From the NCBI GenBank assembly GCA_019058365.1, contig JAHPZE010000001.1, positions 372,001 through 436,000 on the forward strand: a DNA stretch of 64,000 nucleotides, given 5' to 3'. How positions within the stretch are numbered: the stretch's first letter is position 1; each line of letters starts with the position of its first letter. The notes beneath the pieces were generated by a model that was given only the letters and a program-made list of their open reading frames with translations, did no database searches and had not been told where the DNA came from. This document shows, piece after piece, positions 17,817 to 26,745 of the stretch. Origin of the DNA: Promethearchaeota archaeon. GTDB lineage: Archaea > Asgardarchaeota > Lokiarchaeia > Sigyniarchaeales > SOKP01. The translations under genes and the position numbers were made by a program.

Positions 17817-18176
17817 ATGGCACTTATATTTTATGATAAAATTGGAACTCCAATGGCTTATACTGATGATAATATACATATTTTTTATTTTACTGGTGAA
17901 ACAATTGCATATATCCATGGAATATCAATATATAATTATGAAGGAAAGCACTTAGGATTTTTTAAAGATGGATGGATTAGAGATAATAATGGAAAGTGTG
18001 TCATCTTCACAAAAGGTGCCATAGATGGTCCAAAGAAAAGAACGCAAGACATTGCCCCCGTTAAAAGCCAAAAATTGAATATTCCAAATAAAAAACCTAA
18101 AGAAAATAAAAATAAGGAGTTCCTAGTTAAGCAAGAATGGTCTGAGTTAGCAGTAAAAGAGTTTTTCGATCAATAA
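17817..18176 (+). CDS. 4-fold beta flower domain protein
   Basis: A 119-residue soluble protein. The first 80 residues hold repeating short strand motifs (I-A-Y-I-H-G-I-S-I-Y-N-Y-E-G-K-H-L-G-F-F), D-G-W-I-R-D-N-N-G and F-T-K-G-A, which I recognise as the beta-flower fold; the following 40 residues are Lys-rich and probably disordered. The biochemical role of this fold is unknown. It is a single gene, divergent from the protease across 270 bases. Confidence 0.6.
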   Translation: MALIFYDKIGTPMAYTDDNIHIFYFTGETIAYIHGISIYNYEGKHLGFFKDGWIRDNNGKCVIFTKGAIDGPKKRTQDIAPVKSQKLNIPNKKPKENKNKEFLVKQEWSELAVKEFFDQ

Positions 18177-18375
18177 CCTTATTGAATAATATTTAATTTT
18201 GATCTATAATGAAAGAAATATTGTTAATATCCCAATGATCAAATAGAATAGAGAATGGAGTCTTTAGCGAGATTTTATAAAAAGAAATATAAAAAATCAG
18301 ATTTAAAAATAGTTTTTGAGCCCAAGCATTTGCGGTTTTTACAGGTTAGATTTGAGCAAATTACTCTCTAAAAAA

Positions 18376-18864
18376 TTAAAATCTTTTTTCAAGGACAGTT
18401 ATAATTGGTTGAAAACCTACTTTAGCAAAGACATTTATTAATTTATTATCTGCTTCATAAGGCAGATTAATTCTTACTGATTCACAACCCCATGATTGAA
18501 GAATTTGTATAGCCTTATCTGCTAAAAGTTTTCCTACATGTTTACCAATAAAGCCTTTTTTTGTAGCCCAATTATCTAAATATCCAATATATTGTCCTAA
18601 TGTATTTTTTACAGCTTCGATCATTCCCATACTTACAACCTCACCTGTAGGTTTGAACTCAGCAATTAAGGTTATTCTTTTAAGATTAGGTTTAAATTGT
18701 CTTAATCCGGATGATTCTCTCCATTGTTCTTCTCTTAAACCAATATCATATAATTTATGGAGTTCTTTTAATATTTCTAAAGTTGCTTGATAATCTGAAG
18801 TTCTATAATTTCTGATAATAATGTCTTCTTCACTAATTTTATCTTTTAACATTTTAGATTCCAT
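18376..18864 (-). CDS. GNAT-family N-acetyltransferase
   Basis: A 162-residue protein with GNAT features: an N-terminal I-I-I-R-N-Y-R-T-S-D-Y, the central strand (G-Q-Y-I-G-Y-L-D-N-W-A-T-K), the acetyl-CoA pyrophosphate loop G-F-I-G-K-H-V-G-K-L-L, and a final A-K-V-G-F-Q-P strand. The loop replaces the common R-G-x-G-x-G/A by K-H-V-G-K, so activity is likely but the family member is not identified. Two bases separate it from the gene transcribed before it at 18867-19916, so the two share a transcript. Confidence 0.8.
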   Translation of the reverse strand: MESKMLKDKISEEDIIIRNYRTSDYQATLEILKELHKLYDIGLREEQWRESSGLRQFKPNLKRITLIAEFKPTGEVVSMGMIEAVKNTLGQYIGYLDNWATKKGFIGKHVGKLLADKAIQILQSWGCESVRINLPYEADNKLINVFAKVGFQPIITVLEKRF

Positions 18865-18866
18865 CT

Positions 18867-19916
18867 TTAACTTGTAATTTTATTAATTAATTTTAAATCA
18901 ATTCTTTGGGATAATTTATTTTCAATATTTCCTCTTCCATCTCCCTTCTTTATGGAAAATAAATATTCATCGATATGAGGAACTATAGGTGACACAAACA
19001 AGAGTTCTTCTTGAGGAAACCAAAATTCAACCTCTTGATTCATTACTTCTTTTTCAAAATATTCTTTAACATGAGTTATAGTTATAAATAAATTCTTTAG
19101 CTCTTCATCCGAATTATTTTGAACTGTAATTTCTATTTCTTGGCTATTTTCAATAAAATTAATGCTAGCTATAGAAAATAGAGATTTTGTTCTAATATCC
19201 TCATTCTTTTGTTTTTTAGAATCAAAAAGGTCTACGTCGGCAAAATTTCCCTCTCCTCTCAAATTACTAAGGGGAGAAAACTCAAATCCTTTTAAAGAGA
19301 AATAAGATATTGCTTTTTGAGCTTTAAGAGATGGTGATTCGGATCTTTTTTCAATCACTCTGGAAAAATAATCTCTAATTTCCTTATCGATTAATTCTCT
19401 CATAAAAACTTTAATTTTATTTCCTTTAGATATACGTTCCTGAATTTTTGGTGTCTTTATCACAGCATCAGTAGCAATTCCACACTCTATGACTTCAGCT
19501 AACTGATCTTCAAACTGATCTCTTAATTTTTCTGTTAATTCTTTTATTAGCTCATCACCAAAAATTTCTAACTCTACAGGCAGAGAAACTATTATAACTA
19601 TAGTTTCTGGAGTTTCTTCTTCAAGTCCAGCTCTTCTTTTTGGTCGTTGTGATTTTGCCTTGAATTTCTTACCAAAGAATGCGTAACCCTTATATTCTAA
19701 ATCAATATGGTCGAGTTCTTCAGTTTCTAAGAACCAAACTGGATGAAAATTTATTGGTCGCATGTATCTCTTATCTTTTCTGAATCTATCATCAGGATAC
19801 ATCAATAGAGGGACTTGTCCCTTTTTTTCATCAAAATATAGGACATATACTACACATAAATCTTCATGAGGATTTTTTTCCACTGTCCCATTAAAAATAT
19901 CCGACACTCCAACCAA
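18867..19916 (-). CDS. Unknown protein, 349 residues
   Basis: A soluble protein that I do not recognise. Its N-terminus (L-C-V-V-Y-V-L-Y-F-D-E-K-K-G-Q-V-P-L-L-M-Y-P-D) has strands then a basic loop of the form F-K-A-K-S-Q-R-P-K-R-R. A helical central part rich in Glu/Lys follows, then a beta-rich C-terminal 100 residues. The first 90 residues resemble longin-like or roadblock-like openings of Asgard proteins only in a general way, and I do not assign that. It is co-transcribed with the GNAT gene. Confidence 0.6.
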   Translation of the reverse strand: MVGVSDIFNGTVEKNPHEDLCVVYVLYFDEKKGQVPLLMYPDDRFRKDKRYMRPINFHPVWFLETEELDHIDLEYKGYAFFGKKFKAKSQRPKRRAGLEEETPETIVIIVSLPVELEIFGDELIKELTEKLRDQFEDQLAEVIECGIATDAVIKTPKIQERISKGNKIKVFMRELIDKEIRDYFSRVIEKRSESPSLKAQKAISYFSLKGFEFSPLSNLRGEGNFADVDLFDSKKQKNEDIRTKSLFSIASINFIENSQEIEITVQNNSDEELKNLFITITHVKEYFEKEVMNQEVEFWFPQEELLFVSPIVPHIDEYLFSIKKGDGRGNIENKLSQRIDLKLINKITS

Positions 19917-20040
19917 ACCAAGAATTGTTCTAAAGAATATAATTATTCTTTTTTCAAGAGAAAAAAATTCATCTTATTCTAAAAATTTATCTATAAAAAA
20001 ATGTAAACTATTATTAATTTACTTTAGGGTACATTAAAAA

Positions 20041-21123
20041 ATGAAAATTATAGATGTTCAAACTTATGTATTAGCACTTGATTTTAGATTTAAAATCGGG
20101 GCAATGCCTCCAATACAAGCCAGTGGAGTTTTAATTAACATAAAGACGGATGAGGATATTGATGGGTGGGGATTAGCGCATTTTAATTTGAGTAATAATG
20201 CGCAAAAAGTGTTTATTGATGAAGCATTATCACGAATTTTAATTAATAAAGATCCTTTTATGGTCGAGGAAATTTACCATGAAATTTACCATAGTAGTAA
20301 TAGAATTACTTATGGTATACCTCATGCTACTTCTGGCATACAAGTTGCACTTTGGGACATAATAGGAAAAAAAACTAAACAACCGATTTATCGTTTACTG
20401 GGGGGAATGAAAAAAAAGGTGAGAGCTTATGCTTCAATGCCTAGAGGTTTTAAACCAAAAGCTGCTGTAGGTGCCGTTCAGTCTGCTATTGATCTTGGCG
20501 GTTTTACAGGAGTAAAGTTACGTGTAGGGGGTAGAGGTGGAGAGCCCGGAGCAATAGTGAAAGAAGTAAGAGACGCCTTTCCTAATTTACATATTATGAT
20601 TGATGCTAATTCATACTATTTAACCGTTTCCGAAGCTTTAAAATTTGCTAAAATATGTGGAAAGAATGAAATTGAATGGTTAGAAGAACCAATGCCTTCA
20701 GATAATCTTAATGGTTTAACAAAGTTAAGAAGAGAATCACCAGTAGATATTGCTGGAGGGGAAAATGATCTTGGAATATTTCGTTTTGAAGATATTTTAT
20801 CAAAAGAGTGCTATGATATCGTGCAACCAGACGTGACACGTTGTGGTGGATTTTTACAGGTTAAGAAAATTGATGCAATGGCTGAAGTAAAAGGAGTGCG
20901 CTGTATACCTCATATTTTTGGATTCGGATTATCTCTTGTTGCTAATCTTCATTTAATACTTTCCACGAGATGTGACTGGTTGGAATTTCCGTTTTACCCC
21001 GAAGAATTCCAGATTCTTGAAGAACCAATAAAGGTTGAGAAAGGTTATGTGTATGCTATAGAAAAACCAGGATTAGGTGTAGAGATCAACAAGAAATCAT
21101 TTGAAGAAAATGTAATTAAATAA
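20041..21123 (+). CDS. Enolase superfamily (mandelate racemase/muconate lactonizing type) enzyme
   Basis: A 360-residue metal-dependent enzyme. Catalytic barrel features appear in order: V-K-L-R-V-G-G (base Lys near residue 160), I-D-A-N-S (first metal ligand), E-W-L-E-E-P (second), A-G-G-E-N (third), and I-P-H-I-F-G near residue 295 for the opposite-side His. The N-terminal capping domain precedes them. Substrates are sugar acids, dipeptides or aromatics; the sequence alone cannot tell which. The K-L-R form with a separate His fits the MLE/MR-like branches. It runs 7 bases ahead of a small membrane protein gene. Confidence 0.88.
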   Translation: MKIIDVQTYVLALDFRFKIGAMPPIQASGVLINIKTDEDIDGWGLAHFNLSNNAQKVFIDEALSRILINKDPFMVEEIYHEIYHSSNRITYGIPHATSGIQVALWDIIGKKTKQPIYRLLGGMKKKVRAYASMPRGFKPKAAVGAVQSAIDLGGFTGVKLRVGGRGGEPGAIVKEVRDAFPNLHIMIDANSYYLTVSEALKFAKICGKNEIEWLEEPMPSDNLNGLTKLRRESPVDIAGGENDLGIFRFEDILSKECYDIVQPDVTRCGGFLQVKKIDAMAEVKGVRCIPHIFGFGLSLVANLHLILSTRCDWLEFPFYPEEFQILEEPIKVEKGYVYAIEKPGLGVEINKKSFEENVIK

Positions 21124-21130
21124 ATAATTC

Positions 21131-21826
21131 ATGATAAATATGGTATCTTTTGAAGAAATAAAGTCTACTTTAAATAGTGACGAGAAAATTTTTTGGAAAA
21201 AACAACACTATACAAATGAATTAAAAGAATTAAGATTCACTTTAAATATTTTAATTTTTACTGTAGGAATTTCAATTTTTAGCTTATTATTTTATTTTTT
21301 AACTTCAACAATAAAGTTTGATGTTTTGCTAAGTCTTTTCATTTCATTAACAATTTTACTCATTTCTGGTTTTCCTTTATATCTCTTTTTTAGGATTTAT
21401 AGTGAATATAAGAAAATTATAAAAAGATTAGAGTTAAAACTCATTAATTTGCGAAGGTATGAAGAATTCTTTATATTAACTAATAAGAGATGGATTCAAA
21501 AATCTTTTTATTTGGCAAAAATAGATGATTTTAATTATGAGAGTGATCTGATGGTAAAAAGAAAAGATATGGCTTTTGCAAACCTAGATAATATAGAAGT
21601 AATCTACATTTCACCCCAAAAGAAGACAGAAATATTTCAAGTGAATTTTTTTAGAGTATGGGATAAAATTTTAGAAGAATCAATTCTTCACGTTTTTTTA
21701 GAGAAGAATGATTTCCAAACATTAATGGAAACTTTTCAAGAATTATTTCATATATCAAAAGAAGAGCATGACGTTATTAAAAATGGAGATTCTGCTTTTT
21801 ATTGCAAAAAGAAAATAGAGTGTTAA
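21131..21826 (+). CDS. Membrane protein with PH-like domain, unknown
   Basis: A 231-residue protein with two adjacent membrane spans (residues about 35-60 and 65-90) after a cytoplasmic N-terminus. The C-terminal 120 residues are soluble and have the pattern F-I-L-T-N-K-R-W-I-Q-K ... D-N-I-E-V-I-Y-I, as in bacterial PH-type domains. The role is unknown. A related arrangement, membrane spans plus this kind of domain, occurs at 52880-53581 in the accessory island. Start ATG 21131 or 21140. Confidence 0.6.
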   Translation: MINMVSFEEIKSTLNSDEKIFWKKQHYTNELKELRFTLNILIFTVGISIFSLLFYFLTSTIKFDVLLSLFISLTILLISGFPLYLFFRIYSEYKKIIKRLELKLINLRRYEEFFILTNKRWIQKSFYLAKIDDFNYESDLMVKRKDMAFANLDNIEVIYISPQKKTEIFQVNFFRVWDKILEESILHVFLEKNDFQTLMETFQELFHISKEEHDVIKNGDSAFYCKKKIEC

Positions 21827-21896
21827 ACATTTAGATAATGTTATTCTAAGATATAGATTTTAATAAAATAAAAAAAAAAGGATTATATTAACTTTA

Positions 21897-24521
21897 TTAT
21901 TTAGGTTTACGTTTCTTTATAACCACTACTACTGTTACGGCAACAGCAACGCCCCCAATAATAACTATAATAATAATTATCATTATAGTATTATCTGGAG
22001 AAGTAGGTCGTCTAATTGCAAAATTATCACTGTAATCATACACTAAGGGATTAGAGGCATCACTAATTTTTATTTGATATTCAGTTGAAGTAGTAAGATT
22101 CGAAGGAATATTCCAAGTAAATTCTCCATCATTTGGTGTATTTGCTTCAATTTCTAATACAAAAGTACCATTTAAGAACAATTCAATTTTCACATCTGGA
22201 AGAGTTCCAGTTGAAGTCCAATTGAGGAAATGTTCTGTCCCTCTTATCCATGAACTTGAACTATCAGGAGATGTTATAGTAATGGTAGGATTGTAGATTT
22301 CAAAATATTCGCTATAATCATAGGTATATGGATTAGATAAGTCTGTAATTTTTATCTGATAATGAGTAGAATCAATGAGGCTTAGAGGAAATGTCCAATA
22401 AAATTCTCCATCAGTAGTCGTATTTGCAGAAATTTCCATTTCAAAAACACCACTTCTAAATAACTCGATTTTTACATTTGAAATATTTCCTGTTGTAGTC
22501 CACTCGATGTAATGGGATGATCCTGTTTGCCATGAACTAAGTGCATTGGGAATCTCAACATTTAAAGTATCAGAGAAATAATGAGCTGAAGGATCATATA
22601 GAAGAATATTTTCATATATAACTGATCCTGGGATATAAGGGCTATCAAATAAATAAGCAAATTCAAGAGTCTGCGAACTAGCTATAATATATCCATTTCC
22701 GAACTCGAATTCTATTAGAATAGGATCAGATGTACTTGTACGTTGCAATATTTCTCTGCTATTGGTTGGGTATACATCAAAATATCCATGAGCAGAAAAA
22801 TCCCAATTATCTACACTTGTATCATTAGCTGGGTGTGGATTTAATATTATTGGATGTTGAATTAAATTAATATCCACGTCGTCGAAACCTGCATCTGTCA
22901 TATCTAAACCTCCAGGCATTAAATACAATCCATTCCAATCTCCTCCGTTCCATCCTCCATCAGCTGCGTGAACTTCGAGAATACCACCGTTCTTAGCATA
23001 GCTTTCAAACCAAGATACATTTCCATCTAATCTATTATAAAAAGCTTGAGGTTGATCTGATGAGATGATGACTTTCTGATAAGGTGTAAGGTCCACTACT
23101 CCAAAATCTGATGAATCATATATAGTATAGGATATGCCATACATCTCTAAAATGATATCTGTTGAATTATAACTCCAAGGATAAGCATCTTGAAAGATTG
23201 CTACTGGCCCCGAAATCGTTCTAAACTCAAAAAAGTGTCCCTTTTGGTCTGGATTTAATACTCCAACAGAACCAGTGCTTGAAACAATCCAATCGGAAGC
23301 TCGATCAGTGTCGATATCATTTGTTCTATACGCAGTATTACTAGCTAAATGTATATAAGTATCATTGATCCATATTGCATCACTTGGATGAGGTAATGTG
23401 TGATTATATGTTTGAAACCAATCAATATTAGCACCTGTATCATCAAAAAGACCAACTGCAATTTCCCTACTAGCCCAAAAAATATTATCTCCAGTGTATA
23501 ACTCAGTATTTGTATCAGTTCCACTATACTCATATAAAACTACTACTTGATGAGAATTAAACATCCATCCATCAGGGAAAGTATAATTAAAATCAAGAAT
23601 ATTATCATCATAGAGTTCGACATACCATCCTGTCATATTTATACTAGAACCGTAATTATAGAATTCGATGTAATCGGGAGTTCCAGCATTTACTTCATTA
23701 ATAACTATAGTTTGAGGTACATCTACGAATTTTTCTCTAATCCAATTGATACTGTTTAGAATCATTTGTCGATTAGTTGTAGTATTCCAATTTAAATTAT
23801 CCCAAATGTGGACTACTCTTCCGCAATAAGGGGCGTCCAATGCAACTACAACATCATAATTACTCCCAAGATCCGCTTTAACTAAAGGAGTATAATATGG
23901 TCCCGCAGAAGATTTCATGATCGCATCTGATAAATATCGAGAATCACCAGCAGTTCCATTTACAATCTCTCCATACGTATAACCATTCATAACTGGATGC
24001 TCATCATTAACTACTTTACCTTGATCTGAGGATGCATAATTCCAATAAGTAATAATCCCATTTGTTCCGTCTGCCTCTGGTGGTATGATTCCCGCCCAAT
24101 TCAATAGACAAATACTACTATCGAAAGAAAGTATGCCACCTCCCTTAAGAACCCAATCTCTAACTGTTGCTGAAGCTGCATCACTTGGCAAATTATCGAT
24201 TAAGACTAAAACATCCACGGTTAATAATATATCCGCGAGAATATCAGCATTTGTGATAACAATTGTATCAAATCCATTAGCCACTAGTGCATTATAGATG
24301 GTTAAGTAATCATTAGTAAATCCACCATTAGCATAACTAGGAAGAACACCAGAATTTAAAACTGCAACTTTTAAATTTGTAGCAGCGGTTTTAGGTTGAG
24401 GAGTATCTTTTTCTATCTCTAAAGTTGTAAAATTTGAAGAAATATTTATAAAACTAAATCCTCCTAAAGTTAAAAAGCAAATCAAAACTAAAATTAAAAG
24501 ATTTTTATTATTTATTCTCAT
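21897..24521 (-). CDS. Secreted surface protein with GATase-like, lamin-tail and KNH domains
   Basis: An 874-residue exported protein: signal peptide, then a domain like glutamine-amidotransferase-like trimming folds (A-V-L-N-S-G-V-L ... L-V-L-I-D-N-L-P-S-D ... W-V-L-K-G-G-G-I-L-S-F-D). Next comes a lamin-tail domain (I-V-I-N-E-V-N-A-G-T-P-D-Y-I-E-F-Y-N), the same module of about 190 residues found in the protease at 14232 (G-P-V-A-I-F-Q-D-A-Y-P-W), two Kre9/KNH-like repeats, and a C-terminal hydrophobic segment with a Lys tail (K-K-R-K-P-K). It is probably a membrane-anchored cell-surface protein; lamin-tail domains often occur in extracellular nucleases and adhesins, but no nuclease is seen here. 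Confidence 0.75.
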   Translation of the reverse strand: MRINNKNLLILVLICFLTLGGFSFINISSNFTTLEIEKDTPQPKTAATNLKVAVLNSGVLPSYANGGFTNDYLTIYNALVANGFDTIVITNADILADILLTVDVLVLIDNLPSDAASATVRDWVLKGGGILSFDSSICLLNWAGIIPPEADGTNGIITYWNYASSDQGKVVNDEHPVMNGYTYGEIVNGTAGDSRYLSDAIMKSSAGPYYTPLVKADLGSNYDVVVALDAPYCGRVVHIWDNLNWNTTTNRQMILNSINWIREKFVDVPQTIVINEVNAGTPDYIEFYNYGSSINMTGWYVELYDDNILDFNYTFPDGWMFNSHQVVVLYEYSGTDTNTELYTGDNIFWASREIAVGLFDDTGANIDWFQTYNHTLPHPSDAIWINDTYIHLASNTAYRTNDIDTDRASDWIVSSTGSVGVLNPDQKGHFFEFRTISGPVAIFQDAYPWSYNSTDIILEMYGISYTIYDSSDFGVVDLTPYQKVIISSDQPQAFYNRLDGNVSWFESYAKNGGILEVHAADGGWNGGDWNGLYLMPGGLDMTDAGFDDVDINLIQHPIILNPHPANDTSVDNWDFSAHGYFDVYPTNSREILQRTSTSDPILIEFEFGNGYIIASSQTLEFAYLFDSPYIPGSVIYENILLYDPSAHYFSDTLNVEIPNALSSWQTGSSHYIEWTTTGNISNVKIELFRSGVFEMEISANTTTDGEFYWTFPLSLIDSTHYQIKITDLSNPYTYDYSEYFEIYNPTITITSPDSSSSWIRGTEHFLNWTSTGTLPDVKIELFLNGTFVLEIEANTPNDGEFTWNIPSNLTTSTEYQIKISDASNPLVYDYSDNFAIRRPTSPDNTIMIIIIIVIIGGVAVAVTVVVVIKKRKPK

Positions 24522-24594
24522 TAGTTTTCACAATTGTTTTGTTATTAGATATTCTTAAATAAAACTTGTAAGTAATAAGTTGTTTTCTACTTAT

Positions 24595-25965
24595 TTAAGA
24601 TTTTTTATATTCTAATTCTTTTCTTCTTTCTGATAAGATATCACTACAATTTTTTGATTCTTTAGGATAGTAGAAATATGAGATTATCCATAGAAGTGTT
24701 CCCCCTAACCAAATGAATAAAACTAATGAAATAGCAAATGGTAACCATGACAAATTATTCTCAATTAAAGAGGATAATAAAAGGTTACCAATGATACCAC
24801 CAATATTTACCATTAAACCATTCATTGCGTTCGCAGAACTTCTTAGTTCCGGAAGACAAACCTCCGAATAAATTGCAAATTGATTTCCCACTGAGAAAGT
24901 TGAAAACATATATCCTAAAAAACCAAAACTGATAAAAAAGATCCAAGAAAAGATAATTTGAATAGTAGTAGCTGCAAAAAAGGGAGTTAAATAGAAGATT
25001 AATGTAAAGATAACGCCAAGAATAACTCCAATGAGGGATATAATTGCTCGACCTCTAGTTTTTCCTTTACTCAAATAAATGTCTCCTAATTTACCGCCTA
25101 TAATTGTTCCTGGAAGGGCTCCCGCTCCCGCGATAAGATAAATTGTAGTAGCTGATAATTCTGCATTAACCCCACCAATTTTCGAAGTTATATAAAAAAT
25201 TCCCCATGTTCCAAGAGTAGAAGTTGCTAATCCAGAACAGAGCACATAAACCAGAATAGAACCTATTGATTTTTTCCGAAAAAGTCCTTTAATGCTGTTA
25301 AAAGTAATTTTATAATTATAATTTATCTCACCTTTAAAACTTTCAAACTCAGGTTCAGCGCGACCTCGCTCAGGCTCAATTCCTTTAAAGATGTAAGGGA
25401 ATATTGCACATATTCCCAATATAAAACCAAAAATATAAGTTATCCTCCAGCCTAATGATCCTGCCACATAACTTCCCAATAACCCTCCAGCAATAATTCC
25501 CATTCCACTACCTAATATTAGAGAAAAATTCATAACCCCAAATTTTTTTCCTCTTTCTTTTGGAGGGTAAAAATCTCCTATCATGGAAAAACCTATAGGT
25601 AGAAAAGCACCCGTCCCTATGGCGCTTATTGTAAGAAATATCAGATAATAAAAATAATCAGGAGATAAACTAGCAAGTCCATATGAAATAATCCATATAA
25701 AATTAGTTAAAATAAATATTTTTTTTTTTGAATACTTTTCAGCTATTTTATCTTCATAATAACCAAAAAATAAAATACTAATTATACCTACGATTAAAGT
25801 GGATGCTATTAAAAATCCGACTCCAAATTTTGTTGTTTTTGGAAGATAGAGTAATATATTATCAATATTTACTGGCATAATTCCAGTAAAAAAATATATC
25901 ATAAAGTAGAGGTGGAAGAAGGAACGAAAAGTTTTTTGTCTTCTTTGTTTGAAATTCTCATCCAT
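24595..25965 (-). CDS. Major facilitator superfamily transporter
   Basis: A 456-residue protein with about twelve hydrophobic segments and the loop 2-3 motif A form F-F-G-Y-Y-E-D-K. It follows the usual two-half layout with a long loop of charged residues (E-P-E-R-G-R-A-E-P-E-F-E-S) in the middle. The substrate cannot be told. Its N-terminus is short and Arg/Gln-rich, and the C-terminus is charged. It sits alone between a surface-protein gene and a regulatory gap. Confidence 0.88.
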   Translation of the reverse strand: MDENFKQRRQKTFRSFFHLYFMIYFFTGIMPVNIDNILLYLPKTTKFGVGFLIASTLIVGIISILFFGYYEDKIAEKYSKKKIFILTNFIWIISYGLASLSPDYFYYLIFLTISAIGTGAFLPIGFSMIGDFYPPKERGKKFGVMNFSLILGSGMGIIAGGLLGSYVAGSLGWRITYIFGFILGICAIFPYIFKGIEPERGRAEPEFESFKGEINYNYKITFNSIKGLFRKKSIGSILVYVLCSGLATSTLGTWGIFYITSKIGGVNAELSATTIYLIAGAGALPGTIIGGKLGDIYLSKGKTRGRAIISLIGVILGVIFTLIFYLTPFFAATTIQIIFSWIFFISFGFLGYMFSTFSVGNQFAIYSEVCLPELRSSANAMNGLMVNIGGIIGNLLLSSLIENNLSWLPFAISLVLFIWLGGTLLWIISYFYYPKESKNCSDILSERRKELEYKKS

Positions 25966-26319
25966 AAGCGAAATCTACTTCCTTATTAATAATTAATATT
26001 TTTTTTTGGATTGGGAAATAATATTATTTGAATTTTGTAGTATAATAAGTTTTATTTTCAACAAAAATGTGTAATCCGAAAGCTTTTTTTCGAATAAAGT
26101 TTATAAAAAAAAACTTTAGCTTTCTTAAGAGAAAATGACCGACGCGAGTCATGTTTTTCTACTATCTCTAACGATATGGTTACAAACTTAACAATCATAA
26201 TCTCATTCATTTTGGTGTGGATTGTGATTCTACTTTTAGATTTGGGTAGATTCAAAATTTATGTTTTTTTAATACACTTATCCTGTAAAATTTAAATCAA
26301 AAAAAAGTGAAATAATGAA
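25966..26319. other. Intergenic region, no gene seen
   Basis: It contains A/T-rich short inverted repeats around 26080-26130, including AAAGTTT...AAACTTT, of unknown role. A reading frame on the minus strand (26058-26255) lacks any family signature and I treat it as spurious. The cupin gene begins at 26320. Confidence 0.4.
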
Positions 26320-26649
26320 ATGATTAAAGGACCAATTAATAAAGAAAATGTAGAAAAAGTTAAAGCTCTTGAAGGTATTTATAGAAAGACATTAGTTTAT
26401 GATAATAATGTTATGTTATGTTTTTTTGTCTTAGAAAAAGATGCAGTAGTGCCACTTCATGAACATGAAGCTCATCAAATAGGGTATGTGTTAAAAGGAA
26501 AAATAAAGTTTATGACAGAAACAAGGGAATTCATTGCTAAAGAAGGAGATAGTTACCTTTTTGATTCTAATGAAAAGCACAGTGCGGAATTACTCGAATA
26601 TACTGAGATTATTGAGGTTTTTAACCCAACAAGAGACGATTACAAATAA
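26320..26649 (+). CDS. Single-domain cupin protein
   Basis: A 109-residue cupin. The first motif reads P-L-H-E-H-E-A-H-Q-I-G-Y-V-L-K-G-K-I and the second G-D-S-Y-L-F-D-S-N-E-K-H-S-A-E, giving three or four His/Glu metal ligands. Such small cupins bind divalent metal and act as oxygenases, isomerases or sensors; which one is not visible. It is transcribed alone on the plus strand and ends convergent with the beta-helix protein gene, separated by a T/A-rich stretch. Confidence 0.85.
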   Translation: MIKGPINKENVEKVKALEGIYRKTLVYDNNVMLCFFVLEKDAVVPLHEHEAHQIGYVLKGKIKFMTETREFIAKEGDSYLFDSNEKHSAELLEYTEIIEVFNPTRDDYK

Positions 26650-26745
26650 TAGTCTTATACTTTAATTAATATAAGCTGTTTGAAATCTTGTTAAAATAAA
26701 GCTATTTTTTATCAATATTTTAAAAAAAAAAAAAATGTTATGAAT

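Noticed and set aside
26058-26255. 65-residue minus-strand reading frame
   Set aside because: No ribosome-binding site, no motif, poor composition; lies in the cupin promoter region.
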